NCBI RefSeq assembly: GCF_900105755.1
Contig: NZ_FNTQ01000001.1
Location: 6,386,001-6,450,000 of the forward strand
Source: Streptomyces sp. Ag109_O5-10
GTDB lineage: Bacteria > Actinomycetota > Actinomycetes > Streptomycetales > Streptomycetaceae
Length of the DNA: 64,000 nucleotides
Direction: 5' to 3'
Shown here in pieces: positions 44,314-52,459 of the stretch. The notes under the pieces were generated by a model that saw only the letters and a list, made by a program, of their open reading frames with translations, was not told the origin of the DNA and made no database searches. The number at the start of each line of letters is the position of its first letter. Position 1 is the first letter of the stretch. Both the position numbers and the translations under genes were made by a program.

Positions 44314-44994
44314 TCAGGGCTTCGCCGCGGCCAGGGCCGTCGCCACCCCCGGCTCCTTCCGCCCGAGGAACCGGGGGTTCGGCTCGAAGAGCGCGTCGAG
44401 GGCCGCCTTCCCCGCCGCGAAGACCTCCCGCGTGCCCCCGTAGTACCAGGTCACGTCGTGCTTGGCGTCGACCCCGACCCCGTACGACGTCACCCCCGCC
44501 GCCTCGCACAGCGCCACCGCGCGCCGGATGTGGAACCCCTGGCTGATCAGTACGGCCCGGTCCACACCGAAGATCTTCTTCGCGCGGACGCAGGAGTCCC
44601 AGGTGTCGAACCCGGCGTAGTCGCTGACGATGCGCCTGCCGGGCACGCCGTGCGCGGTCAGGTAGGTGCGCATCGCGTCCGGCTCGTCGTAGTCCTTGCG
44701 GCTGTTGTCGCCGGTGACGAGGACGACCTTGATGCGGCCCTCCTTGTACAGCGTCGCAGCCGCGTTCAGGCGGTTGGCGAGGTACGGCGACGGCTCGCCG
44801 TCCCACAGGCCCGCGCCGAAGACGACCGCGACGTCGGCGCGCGGCACGTCCGCCACCGTGCGCAGCCGGCCGGCCGTCGAGACGTACAGCCAGGTGGCAG
44901 GCAGCAGCGCCAGCACGCACCCGGCCATCACGCCCTGCACCAGGCGTCGCCGGCCGGCACGCGTCCGCGGCAGCCGCGGGCGGCGGATCCTCAT
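44314..44994 (-). CDS. SanA/YdcF-like membrane protein (DUF218)
   Basis: 226 residues. One N-terminal membrane helix (about 18-38, VMAGCVLALLPATWLYV) then the DUF218 domain: ADVAVVFGAGLWDGEPS, NRLNAAATLYKEGRIKVVLVTGDN, and the C-terminal VLISQGFHIRRAVALCEAAGV. In E. coli SanA is linked to envelope barrier function and vancomycin tolerance at high temperature. Function here is inferred only. Convergent with the GGCT gene. Confidence 0.9.
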   Translation of the reverse strand: MRIRRPRLPRTRAGRRRLVQGVMAGCVLALLPATWLYVSTAGRLRTVADVPRADVAVVFGAGLWDGEPSPYLANRLNAAATLYKEGRIKVVLVTGDNSRKDYDEPDAMRTYLTAHGVPGRRIVSDYAGFDTWDSCVRAKKIFGVDRAVLISQGFHIRRAVALCEAAGVTSYGVGVDAKHDVTWYYGGTREVFAAGKAALDALFEPNPRFLGRKEPGVATALAAAKP

Positions 44995-45158
44995 ACGCTC
45001 GTTCCCCCCTCGTGCTCCCCGTTCGCTCCGACCATGGAGGACGCAGCGCAGCGGGTTCCGGTTCGCTCACAGCCTGCGGGCGCGCGCCGTGAAGGGCCGG
45101 AAAAGACGCGTGACGGCCAGGCAACGGCCGTGCAACCTCGCCCGGCGAGGATCCTCGC

Positions 45159-45893
45159 ATGACGGTGACCGACCTCTCCTCGCGCCCTGGCCCGCCCGCC
45201 CTGGTCCTGGTGGCCCACGGCAGCCGCGACCCGCGCGCGCTCAGCACCGTGCGGGCGCTCATGGACCGGGTGCGCGCACGGCGCCCCGGCCTGCCCGTGC
45301 ACCTCGGTCACATCGAGCTGAACGAGCCGCTGCTCCCCGGCACCCTCGCCGCCCTCGGGCGCGCCGAGGCCGTCCTGGTCCCGCTCCTCCTCGGCCGCGG
45401 CCACCACGTCAAGCGGGACATCCCGGCGATGGCGGCCGCCGCCGGCGCCCGGACCCTGGTCGCCGCGCCCCTGGGCCCGCACCCCCTGCTGGCCGACACC
45501 CTGCACGCCCGCCTGCGGGAGGCGGGCTGGCGCCCGAGGCCCGCGAGCGCCGTCGTCCTGGCGGCGGCGGGTTCCCGCGACCCCGACGCCAGGGCCGACA
45601 CCGACCGCATGGCCGGCCTCCTCGCCGCCCGTCTGCGCGTCCCGGTCCTCGCGGCCTACGCCTCCGCGGCCCTCCCGACCGTCCCGGAGGCGATCACCGC
45701 CCTGCGGGCGAGGGGCCGCCACCACATCGCCCTCGCCTCCTACTTCACCGCCCCGGGCCGCTTCGCCACGGAGTGCGCGGCACACGCCCCGTGGCTCGCC
45801 TCCGCCCCCCTGGGAGCGCACGAGGCGATGGCCGAGCTGGTCCTCCACCGCTACCAGCGGGCACGGGGAACGCCGGTGACCGCGGCCGCCTAG
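45159..45893 (+). CDS. CbiX/SirB-like sirohydrochlorin chelatase family protein
   Basis: 244 residues with two related halves. AHGSRDPRALSTVRALM near 19-35 carries the metal-binding His20, and the second half repeats the pattern at AAAGSRDPDARADTD but with Ala in place of His. Such proteins insert Fe or Co into sirohydrochlorin for siroheme (needed by NirB) or cobalamin. The gene is about 6 kb from nirBD on the opposite strand, so a link is possible but not operonic. Confidence 0.85.
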   Translation: MTVTDLSSRPGPPALVLVAHGSRDPRALSTVRALMDRVRARRPGLPVHLGHIELNEPLLPGTLAALGRAEAVLVPLLLGRGHHVKRDIPAMAAAAGARTLVAAPLGPHPLLADTLHARLREAGWRPRPASAVVLAAAGSRDPDARADTDRMAGLLAARLRVPVLAAYASAALPTVPEAITALRARGRHHIALASYFTAPGRFATECAAHAPWLASAPLGAHEAMAELVLHRYQRARGTPVTAAA

Positions 45894-45925
45894 CGGTGCG
45901 TTCGCGGCCGCGGGTGCGTCGTGGT

Positions 45926-46010
45926 CGATCGCGCGGTTCCCCGCGTCCCTCTGGGCCGGCCCGGTGGGCCCGCCTTCCCGGGGGCGCGGGGAACCGCGCG
46001 ACACGCCCAT
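45926..46010. repeat. Dispersed GC-rich repeats, two opposed copies
   Basis: A forward core (ATCGCGCGGTTCCCCGCG) near 45930 and a reverse core (GGGGGCGCGGGGAACCGCGC) near 45978, so the pair could form a long hairpin. Between the CbiX-like and dgt genes, which run in the same direction; the hairpin would end the upstream transcript. Confidence 0.65.
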
Positions 46011-46101
46011 GCACCCGCGGCCGCGCACGCACCCCGACCCGGCAGCCGAGTAGGCACCCCACAACCCCCGTTTTGTCACCACCACCCCGTACTGTCGAAC
46101 C

Positions 46102-47376
46102 ATGGCAGTCCCCGCACCCTCTTCGGCCTACGACCCGGCGTCAGCCGACCGCTGGGCCCCCGAACCCGACAAACGCCCCGGCCGCACCGCCTTCCAGCGC
46201 GACCGCGCCCGCATCCTGCACTCGGCTGCCCTCCGCCGCCTCGCCGGCAAGACCCAGGTCGTCACCCCCGGCACCTCCGCCCAGGCGTGGGACGCCAGCC
46301 CCCGCACCCGCCTCACCCACTCCCTCGAATGCGCCCAGGTCGGCCGGGAGCTGGGCGCCGCCCTCGGCTGCGACCCCGACCTCGTGGAGGCCGCCTGCCT
46401 CTCCCACGACCTCGGCCACCCGCCCTTCGGCCACAACGGCGAACAGGCGCTGAACGAGTTCGCGGACGACTGCGGCGGCTTCGAGGGCAACGCCCAGTCC
46501 CTGCGGCTCCTCACCCGCATCGAGCCCAAGCGGTTCACCCCCGAGGGCTCCGTCGGCCTCAACCTCACCCGCGCGGCCCTGGACGCGGCCACCAAGTACC
46601 CGTGGCCGCGCGGCGCGCACCCCACCGCCCCGGCGTCCCCCAAGTTCGGGGTGTACGAGGACGACCGGCCGGTCTTCGACTGGGTCCGCAAGGAAGCCCC
46701 CGGCACCCGCACCTGCTTCGAGGCCCAGGTCATGGACTGGTCGGACGACGTCGCCTACTCGGTGCACGACGTCGAGGACGGCCTGCACGCCGGCCACCTC
46801 GACCCCAACTGCCTGCACGCGGAGCCGGAACGGCAGGAGGTCTTCGCGGTCGCCGTCGGCCTGTACGTGCCCGCGGGCACCGACCCCGCCGAACTCGCCG
46901 CCGCCCTCGACCGGCTCCAGGACGAGGAGTGGTGGCCGCACGGCTACGACGGCAGCGCGGTCGCCCAGGCCCGCCTCAAGGACGCCACCAGCCAGCTCAT
47001 CGGCCGGTTCTGCCTGGCCGCGGAGGGCGCCACCCGCGAGGCGTACGGCGGCGGCCGGCTCACCCGGTACGGCGCGGAACTCGTCGTACCGCGCGAGGCC
47101 CGGATGGAGTGCGCGGTGCTCAAGGCCATCGCCCACCGGTACGTCATGCAGCGCGCCGAGCAGGAACGGCTCCGCGCCGACCAGCGGGTCGTCGTCGCCG
47201 AACTCGCCGAGGCGCTCACCGCGCGCGCACCCGACGGACTCGACCCGCAGTTCCGGGCGCTGTTCGACGCGGCCGGCGACGACCACGCCCGCAAGCGGGT
47301 GATCGTCGATCAGATCGCATCGCTCACCGACGCCTCCGCGCGGTCGCTGCACGCGCGGCTGACGGGACGTATGTGA
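46102..47376 (+). CDS. dgt: Deoxyguanosinetriphosphate triphosphohydrolase-like protein
   Basis: 424 residues. HD-domain dNTPase that removes triphosphate from dNTPs. HSLECAQVGRELG (His near 74), the central SHDLGHPPFGHNGE (HD pair near 103-104), and Asp in VAYSVHDVEDG later give the metal ligands. RLAGKTQVV (about 45-53) is typical of the dNTPase group. Monocistronic, upstream of the dnaG-hrdA segment as in related Streptomyces. Confidence 0.94.
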   Translation: MAVPAPSSAYDPASADRWAPEPDKRPGRTAFQRDRARILHSAALRRLAGKTQVVTPGTSAQAWDASPRTRLTHSLECAQVGRELGAALGCDPDLVEAACLSHDLGHPPFGHNGEQALNEFADDCGGFEGNAQSLRLLTRIEPKRFTPEGSVGLNLTRAALDAATKYPWPRGAHPTAPASPKFGVYEDDRPVFDWVRKEAPGTRTCFEAQVMDWSDDVAYSVHDVEDGLHAGHLDPNCLHAEPERQEVFAVAVGLYVPAGTDPAELAAALDRLQDEEWWPHGYDGSAVAQARLKDATSQLIGRFCLAAEGATREAYGGGRLTRYGAELVVPREARMECAVLKAIAHRYVMQRAEQERLRADQRVVVAELAEALTARAPDGLDPQFRALFDAAGDDHARKRVIVDQIASLTDASARSLHARLTGRM

Positions 47377-47534
47377 ACAGTTTGTGACTCTCCGCGACTC
47401 CCTCTGGCCTGATCGGGGCAAGATCGCGTCAGCGGGGGTCACACCCCCTTCCCGCAGCACGCCGCGTGCGGGAGGCTCACAGTGCGGCGCATGTGGGCGG
47501 CATATGTGGCGGCACCCTCACGAGGAGGCATCAA

Positions 47535-48797
47535 GTGGTCGACGCGGACCAGACATTCGTCATCGTCGGAGGCGGACTCGCCGGTGCGAAGGCGGCCGAG
47601 ACGCTCCGAGCCGAGGGCTTCAGCGGCCGGGTGATACTGATCTGCGACGAACGCGACCACCCGTACGAGCGGCCCCCGCTGTCCAAGGGCTACCTGCTCG
47701 GCAAGGCCGAACGCGACAGCGTCTTCGTGCACGAGCCCGCCTGGTACGCGCAGCACGACGTCGAACTGCACCTGGGCCAGACCGTGGACCGCATCGACCG
47801 CGCCGCCAAGACCGTCCGGCTCGGCGACGACGGCACGCTGGTCCGCTACGACAAGCTGCTGCTCGCCACCGGAGCGGAGCCGCGCCGCCTCGACATCCCC
47901 GGCACCGACCTGGCCGGCGTCCACCACCTGCGCCGCCTCGCGCACGCCGAGCGCCTCAAGGGCGTCCTCGCCGCGCTCGGCCGCGACAACGGCCACCTCG
48001 TCATCGCGGGCGCCGGCTGGATCGGCCTCGAGGTCGCGGCGGCGGCCCGGACCTACGGCGCCGAGGTCACCGTCATCGAACACGGGCAGACCCCCCTGCA
48101 CAGCGTCCTCGGACCCGAGCTGGGCAACGTCTTCGCCCAGCTGCACCAGGAGCACGGGGTCCGGTTCCGGTTCGGGGTACGGCTCACCGAGATCGTCGGC
48201 CAGGACGGCATGGTGCTCGCCGCGCGCACCGACGACGGCGAGGAGCACCCGGCGCACGACGTCCTCGCGGCGATCGGCGCGGCACCGCGGGTCGGACTGG
48301 CCGAGGCGGCCGGCCTGGAGCTGGCCGACCGGGCGCAGGGCGGCGGGATCGTCGTCGACGAGCGCCTGCGGACGTCCGACCCGGACATCTACGCGGCGGG
48401 CGACGTGGCCGCGTTCCCGCACCCGCTGTTCGGCACGAGGCTGCGCGTGGAGCACTGGGCCAACGCGCTGAACGGCGGCCCGGCCGCGGCCCGCTCGATG
48501 CTGGGGCGGGACGCCGTGTACGACCGGGTGCCCTACTTCTTCACCGACCAGTACGACCTGGGCATGGAGTACAGCGGGTGGGCGCCGCCCGGGTCGTACG
48601 ACCAGGTGGTGATCCGCGGGGACGCGGGGAAGCGTGAGTTCATCGCGTTCTGGGTGAAGGAGGGGCGGGTGCTGGCCGGGATGAACGTGAACGTGTGGGA
48701 TGTCACAGAGCCGATCCAGCGGCTGATCACCTCGCGGGCCGTGGTGGACACCGACGCGTTGGCGGATCCTCATGTGCCGTTGGAATCGCTCGCCTGA
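47535..48797 (+). CDS. FAD-dependent NAD(P)H oxidoreductase (ferredoxin/rubredoxin reductase-like)
   Basis: 420 residues from the GTG at 47535, preceded by GAGGAGG; the frame extending back to 47466 is not needed. FAD motif VIVGGGLAGAKAAETLRAEG at the N-terminus, PYERPPLSKGYL, NAD motif AGAGWIGLEVAAAA (about 160-173) and IYAAGDVA (second FAD motif). The C-terminal reductase domain resembles those of BphA4/putidaredoxin reductases. Electron transfer from NADH to a small iron-sulfur partner is likely; the partner is not in the window. Confidence 0.92.
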   Translation: MVDADQTFVIVGGGLAGAKAAETLRAEGFSGRVILICDERDHPYERPPLSKGYLLGKAERDSVFVHEPAWYAQHDVELHLGQTVDRIDRAAKTVRLGDDGTLVRYDKLLLATGAEPRRLDIPGTDLAGVHHLRRLAHAERLKGVLAALGRDNGHLVIAGAGWIGLEVAAAARTYGAEVTVIEHGQTPLHSVLGPELGNVFAQLHQEHGVRFRFGVRLTEIVGQDGMVLAARTDDGEEHPAHDVLAAIGAAPRVGLAEAAGLELADRAQGGGIVVDERLRTSDPDIYAAGDVAAFPHPLFGTRLRVEHWANALNGGPAAARSMLGRDAVYDRVPYFFTDQYDLGMEYSGWAPPGSYDQVVIRGDAGKREFIAFWVKEGRVLAGMNVNVWDVTEPIQRLITSRAVVDTDALADPHVPLESLA

Positions 48798-48837
48798 GGG
48801 GCTGCGGGGTTCTGCCGTCTCGCGGGTGCGGGTGGCG

Positions 48838-48890
48838 GGTGGTCGCCCGCGCAGCTCCCCGCACCCCTGAAGGGGCGCTCCGGCGCGCCG
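48838..48890. repeat. Dispersed GC-rich repeat, short form
   Basis: GTCGCCCGCGCAGCTCCCCG, then ACCCCTGAAGGGGCGC, a short stem-loop 60-80 bases after the reductase stop and just before the dnaG promoter. Fits a terminator. Confidence 0.6.
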
Positions 48891-48922
48891 GAGTTGTCAC
48901 AGCACCCCCGTAGAATCCATCC

Positions 48923-50836
48923 GTGGCTGGACGGATCAATGACGAGGATGTGAAGGCGGTACGGGACGCGGTCCCGATCGACGCCGTCGTGTCCGAGTAC
49001 CTCCAGCTGCGCAACGCGGGCGGCGGGAACCTGAAGGGCCTGTGCCCGTTCCACGACGAGAAGTCGCCGTCCTTCCAGGTCAGCCCGAGCAAGGGACTCT
49101 TCCACTGCTTCGGCTGCCAGGAGGGCGGCGACACCCTCACCTTCGTTATGAAGGTCGACCACCTCTCCTTCTCGGAGGCGGTCGAGCGGCTGGCCGCCCG
49201 CGCCGGCATCACCCTGCGCTACGAGGAGGGCGGGTACAACCCCTCCCACCAGCGCGGTGAGCGCATCCGCCTGGTGGAGGCGCACAAGATCGCCGCCGCC
49301 TGGTACGCCGAGCAGCTCGCGACCAGTCCCGAGGCCGAGACCGGCCGCGTCTTCCTCGCCGAGCGCGGCTTCGACCAGGCCGCCGCCGTGCACTTCGGCG
49401 TCGGCTACAGCCCGCAGGGCTGGGACCACCTCACCCGCTACCTGCGCGGCCAGGGCTTCACCGACAAGGAGCTGGTGTCGTCCGGCCTGTCGCAGGAAGG
49501 GCGGCGCGGCCCCATCGACCGCTTCCGCGGCCGCCTGATGTGGCCCATCCGGGACATCGGCGGCGAGGTCGTCGGCTTCGGCGCCCGCAAGCTCTACGAG
49601 GCGGACAACGGCCCCAAGTACCTCAACACACCCGACACCGCGATCTACAGGAAGTCCCAGGTCCTGTACGGCATCGACCTCGCCAAGCAGCACATCGCGA
49701 AGGCCAGCCGCGCGGTCGTGGTCGAGGGCTACACCGACGTCATGGCCTGCCACCTGGCCGGCGTGACGACCGCGATCGCCACCTGCGGTACGGCCTTCGG
49801 CGGCGAGCACATCAAGATCCTGCGGCGCCTGCTGATGGACAACGGCTCGGCCCGCGTGATCTTCACCTTCGACGGCGACGCGGCCGGGCAGAAGGCGGCC
49901 CTGCGCGCCTTCGAGGACGACCAGAAGTTCGCCGCCGAGACGTACATCGCCATCGCCCCCGACGGCATGGACCCCTGCGAGCTGCGCCTGGCCAAGGGCG
50001 ACGACGCGGTCGTCGACCTGACCGAACCCCGCACCCCGCTCTTCGAGTTCGCGCTCCGCCAGATCGTCGCCCGCTACGACCTGGACACCCCGGCGGGCCG
50101 CGCGGCCGCCCTGGACGAGGCGGCGCCGGTCGTCGCCCGGATCAAGAACAGCGGCGCGCAGCACGAGGTCGCCGTCCAGCTCGCCGGCATGCTCGGCATC
50201 CTCGACACCCAGTTCGTGGTGAAGCGGGTGGCCCAGCTGGCCCGCTGGGCCCGCGACAAGGGCGGGAGCGGCAGGGGAGCCGGATCGGCCCGCGGGCCGC
50301 AGCAGCCGTCGTACGACACGGCCGTCGCCCGCCCCGCCGTCTCCGGCCCCGCCCTGAACCTCCGCAACGCCGTCTTCGCCACCGAACGCGAGCTGCTGAA
50401 ACTCGCCCTGCAGCGCCCCGAGCTGGTCTCCCCGGCCTTCGACGCGTACGGCATCGACGAGTTCACCGCCGAGCCCTACGCGGCCGTGCGCCGGACCATC
50501 ATGGAGGCGGGCGGCGCCGAGTACGGCGCGCAGGATCCGCAGGAGTACCTGGTCCGGGTCCGTGAGGCGGCCGCCGATGACGGGGTCCGGGCGATGGTCA
50601 CGGAGCTCGCCGTCGAGGCGATCATGCGCCGCACGGTCGACGAGAACTACGCGGGCGAACAACTCGTGACCGTCCGCCGCCGCGCCGTCGACCGCCGCAT
50701 CCACGAGATCCAGATCACCCTCACCCGCCTTGCCAACGGCGGCGACCCCGCCCAACTCGCCGCCGTGCAGAACGAGTTGTGGGTGCTCCAGCAGTACGGG
50801 CAGGCGCTGCGCGAGCAGGGGCCGGCCGCTCTCTGA
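48923..50836 (+). CDS. dnaG: DNA primase
   Basis: 637 residues from the GTG at 48923. Synthesises RNA primers for the replication fork. N-terminal zinc domain with Cys41-His44 (CPFH) and Cys62-Cys65 (CFGC); RNA-polymerase domain about 120-430 with TOPRIM motifs VVVEGYTDVMA (Glu near 267) and FTFDGDAAG (near 316); C-terminal helicase-interaction domain after a Gly/Ser linker near 440. Complete. Immediately upstream of hrdA, a conserved neighbourhood. Confidence 0.97.
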   Translation: MAGRINDEDVKAVRDAVPIDAVVSEYLQLRNAGGGNLKGLCPFHDEKSPSFQVSPSKGLFHCFGCQEGGDTLTFVMKVDHLSFSEAVERLAARAGITLRYEEGGYNPSHQRGERIRLVEAHKIAAAWYAEQLATSPEAETGRVFLAERGFDQAAAVHFGVGYSPQGWDHLTRYLRGQGFTDKELVSSGLSQEGRRGPIDRFRGRLMWPIRDIGGEVVGFGARKLYEADNGPKYLNTPDTAIYRKSQVLYGIDLAKQHIAKASRAVVVEGYTDVMACHLAGVTTAIATCGTAFGGEHIKILRRLLMDNGSARVIFTFDGDAAGQKAALRAFEDDQKFAAETYIAIAPDGMDPCELRLAKGDDAVVDLTEPRTPLFEFALRQIVARYDLDTPAGRAAALDEAAPVVARIKNSGAQHEVAVQLAGMLGILDTQFVVKRVAQLARWARDKGGSGRGAGSARGPQQPSYDTAVARPAVSGPALNLRNAVFATERELLKLALQRPELVSPAFDAYGIDEFTAEPYAAVRRTIMEAGGAEYGAQDPQEYLVRVREAAADDGVRAMVTELAVEAIMRRTVDENYAGEQLVTVRRRAVDRRIHEIQITLTRLANGGDPAQLAAVQNELWVLQQYGQALREQGPAAL

Positions 50837-51101
50837 GCCCCGGCGGGCCGACGGGATAACCGCGCGGTCACGGACCGGACGCAAAAAGTCACCGCACGCC
50901 CCTCGTGGCGGCGATGTGTCTTACCCCACACTGGGGGCGGTGCCTGAGTCCTCGGAGCGCGGCCGGACCGACCCGGACGGGTCCCACACCCCCGCCGTTC
51001 CACTCATCGCGTACGGGACGGACAGCGGCGAGGCCGTCGTCTCCGCTCCCGAAGTACCGCTGCCGTACCCCCTGGCAGCGATCATCCTGGAGGTCGCCCC
51101 C

Positions 51102-52235
51102 GTGCAGACCCAGACCCTGACCCAGACGGACAGCAGCAGCACGCTCACGGACGAGCCGGAAGCCGATACCGGCGGCCGTGCCGGCGTGCCCCCGCAGAGC
51201 CGGGCCGTGCTGCATCCCGAGACCGAACCGGACGGCCCGCCGCCGGAGGAGCTCGCGGCCGACGCCCCCGACGCGGAGCCCGAGCCCGCCGAGCCGCGGG
51301 CCGCCGCCCGCGCCGACACCGGCGGCCCCTCCTCGGACCTGTTCCGCCAGTACCTGCGGGAGATCGGCCGCATCCCGCTGCTCACCGCCGCCGAGGAGGT
51401 CGAACTCGCCCGCCGCGTGGAGGCCGGCCTGTTCGCCGAGGAGAAGCTGGGCAGCACCCCCGACCTCGACAGCGAACTGGCGCTGGACCTGGACCGGCTG
51501 GTCGTCATGGGCCGCATGGCCAAGCGCCGCCTCATCGAGGCGAACCTGCGGCTGGTGGTGTCGGTCGCGAAACGGTACGTGGGCCGCGGCCTGACCATGC
51601 TCGACCTGGTGCAGGAGGGCAACCTCGGCCTGATCCGCGCCGTCGAGAAGTTCGACTACGCCCGCGGCTACAAGTTCTCGACGTACGCGACCTGGTGGAT
51701 CCGCCAGGCCATGTCCCGCGCCCTGGCCGACCAGGCCCGCACCATCCGCGTCCCCGTGCACGTGGTGGAGCTGATCAACCGGGTCGTCCGCGTCCAGCGC
51801 CGGATGCTCCAGGAGCGGGGCTACGAGCCGACGGCCGACGAGGTCGCCGCGCACCTGGACCTGGCGCCGGAGCGGGTGGGGGAGGTGCTGCGGCTGGCGC
51901 AGGAGCCGGTGTCCCTGCACGCCCCCGTCGGCGAGGAGGACGACGTCGCCCTCGGCGACCTCATCGAGGACGGCGACGCGGCGAGCCCGGTCGAGTCGGC
52001 GGCGTTCCTGCTGCTGCGGGAGCACCTGGAGGCGGTGCTGTCCACGCTCGGGGAGCGGGAGCGGAAGGTGGTCCAGCTGCGGTACGGCCTGGCCGACGGC
52101 CGGCCACGCACGCTGGAGGAGATAGGGCGGATTTTCGGTGTGACGCGGGAGCGGATTCGCCAGATCGAGTCCAAGACCTTGAACAAGCTCCGGGACCACG
52201 CCTTTGCGGACCAGCTGAGGGGCTATCTGGACTGA
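51102..52235 (+). CDS. hrdA: Group 2 RNA polymerase sigma factor HrdA
   Basis: Sigma-70 family. I chose the GTG at 51102 (VQTQTLTQTDSS), which has GGAGG eight bases upstream, giving 377 residues; a GTG at 50940 would give 431 with a less typical N-terminus. Region 1.2 SSDLFRQYLREIGRIPLLTAAEEVELAR; region 2 with DLVQEGNLGLIRAVEKFDY and the -10 recognition part YKFSTYATWWIRQAM; region 4.2 HTH with TLEEIGRIFGVTRERIRQIE. Region 1.1 is replaced by an acidic, Pro-rich stretch. Downstream of dnaG, as in S. coelicolor (SCO2465). Non-essential member of the hrd family; role uncertain. Confidence 0.93.
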   Translation: MQTQTLTQTDSSSTLTDEPEADTGGRAGVPPQSRAVLHPETEPDGPPPEELAADAPDAEPEPAEPRAAARADTGGPSSDLFRQYLREIGRIPLLTAAEEVELARRVEAGLFAEEKLGSTPDLDSELALDLDRLVVMGRMAKRRLIEANLRLVVSVAKRYVGRGLTMLDLVQEGNLGLIRAVEKFDYARGYKFSTYATWWIRQAMSRALADQARTIRVPVHVVELINRVVRVQRRMLQERGYEPTADEVAAHLDLAPERVGEVLRLAQEPVSLHAPVGEEDDVALGDLIEDGDAASPVESAAFLLLREHLEAVLSTLGERERKVVQLRYGLADGRPRTLEEIGRIFGVTRERIRQIESKTLNKLRDHAFADQLRGYLD

Positions 52236-52256
52236 CGCCGGGGCGGGTGTGTGGGG

Positions 52257-52295
52257 GCTGGCCGCGCAGTTCCCCGCGCCCCTTACGGGGCGTTT
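52257..52295 (+). terminator. Terminator of hrdA within a dispersed repeat
   Basis: Short-form repeat GCCGCGCAGTTCCCCGCG followed by CGCCCC-TTAC-GGGGCG-TTT at 52277-52295, a compact hairpin with a short T tract. Located 20 bases after the hrdA stop. Confidence 0.8.
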
Positions 52296-52365
52296 CGCCC
52301 GCCGCTCGTTCCCGGCCGCCCTTCTCAGCCGCGGGCAGTCGTGCCGCTGGGGCGGCACGGGCGGG

Positions 52366-52420
52366 CGCTGGGGTCCCCCCGGCCGAAGGCCGGGGGAGGC
52401 ACCCCGCGAGCGCGGGCAAG
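52366..52420. repeat. Dispersed palindromic cassette
   Basis: GGGGTCCCCCCGGCCGAAGG, then CCGGGGGAGGC, the cassette seen inside the long-form repeats at 10652, 16408, 18878 and 44222, here without a full core. Sits before the convergent ABC exporter gene. Confidence 0.65.
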
Positions 52421-52459
52421 TGAGACCCCCTGCCCGCGCCCACAGCGTGCCGCATCCGC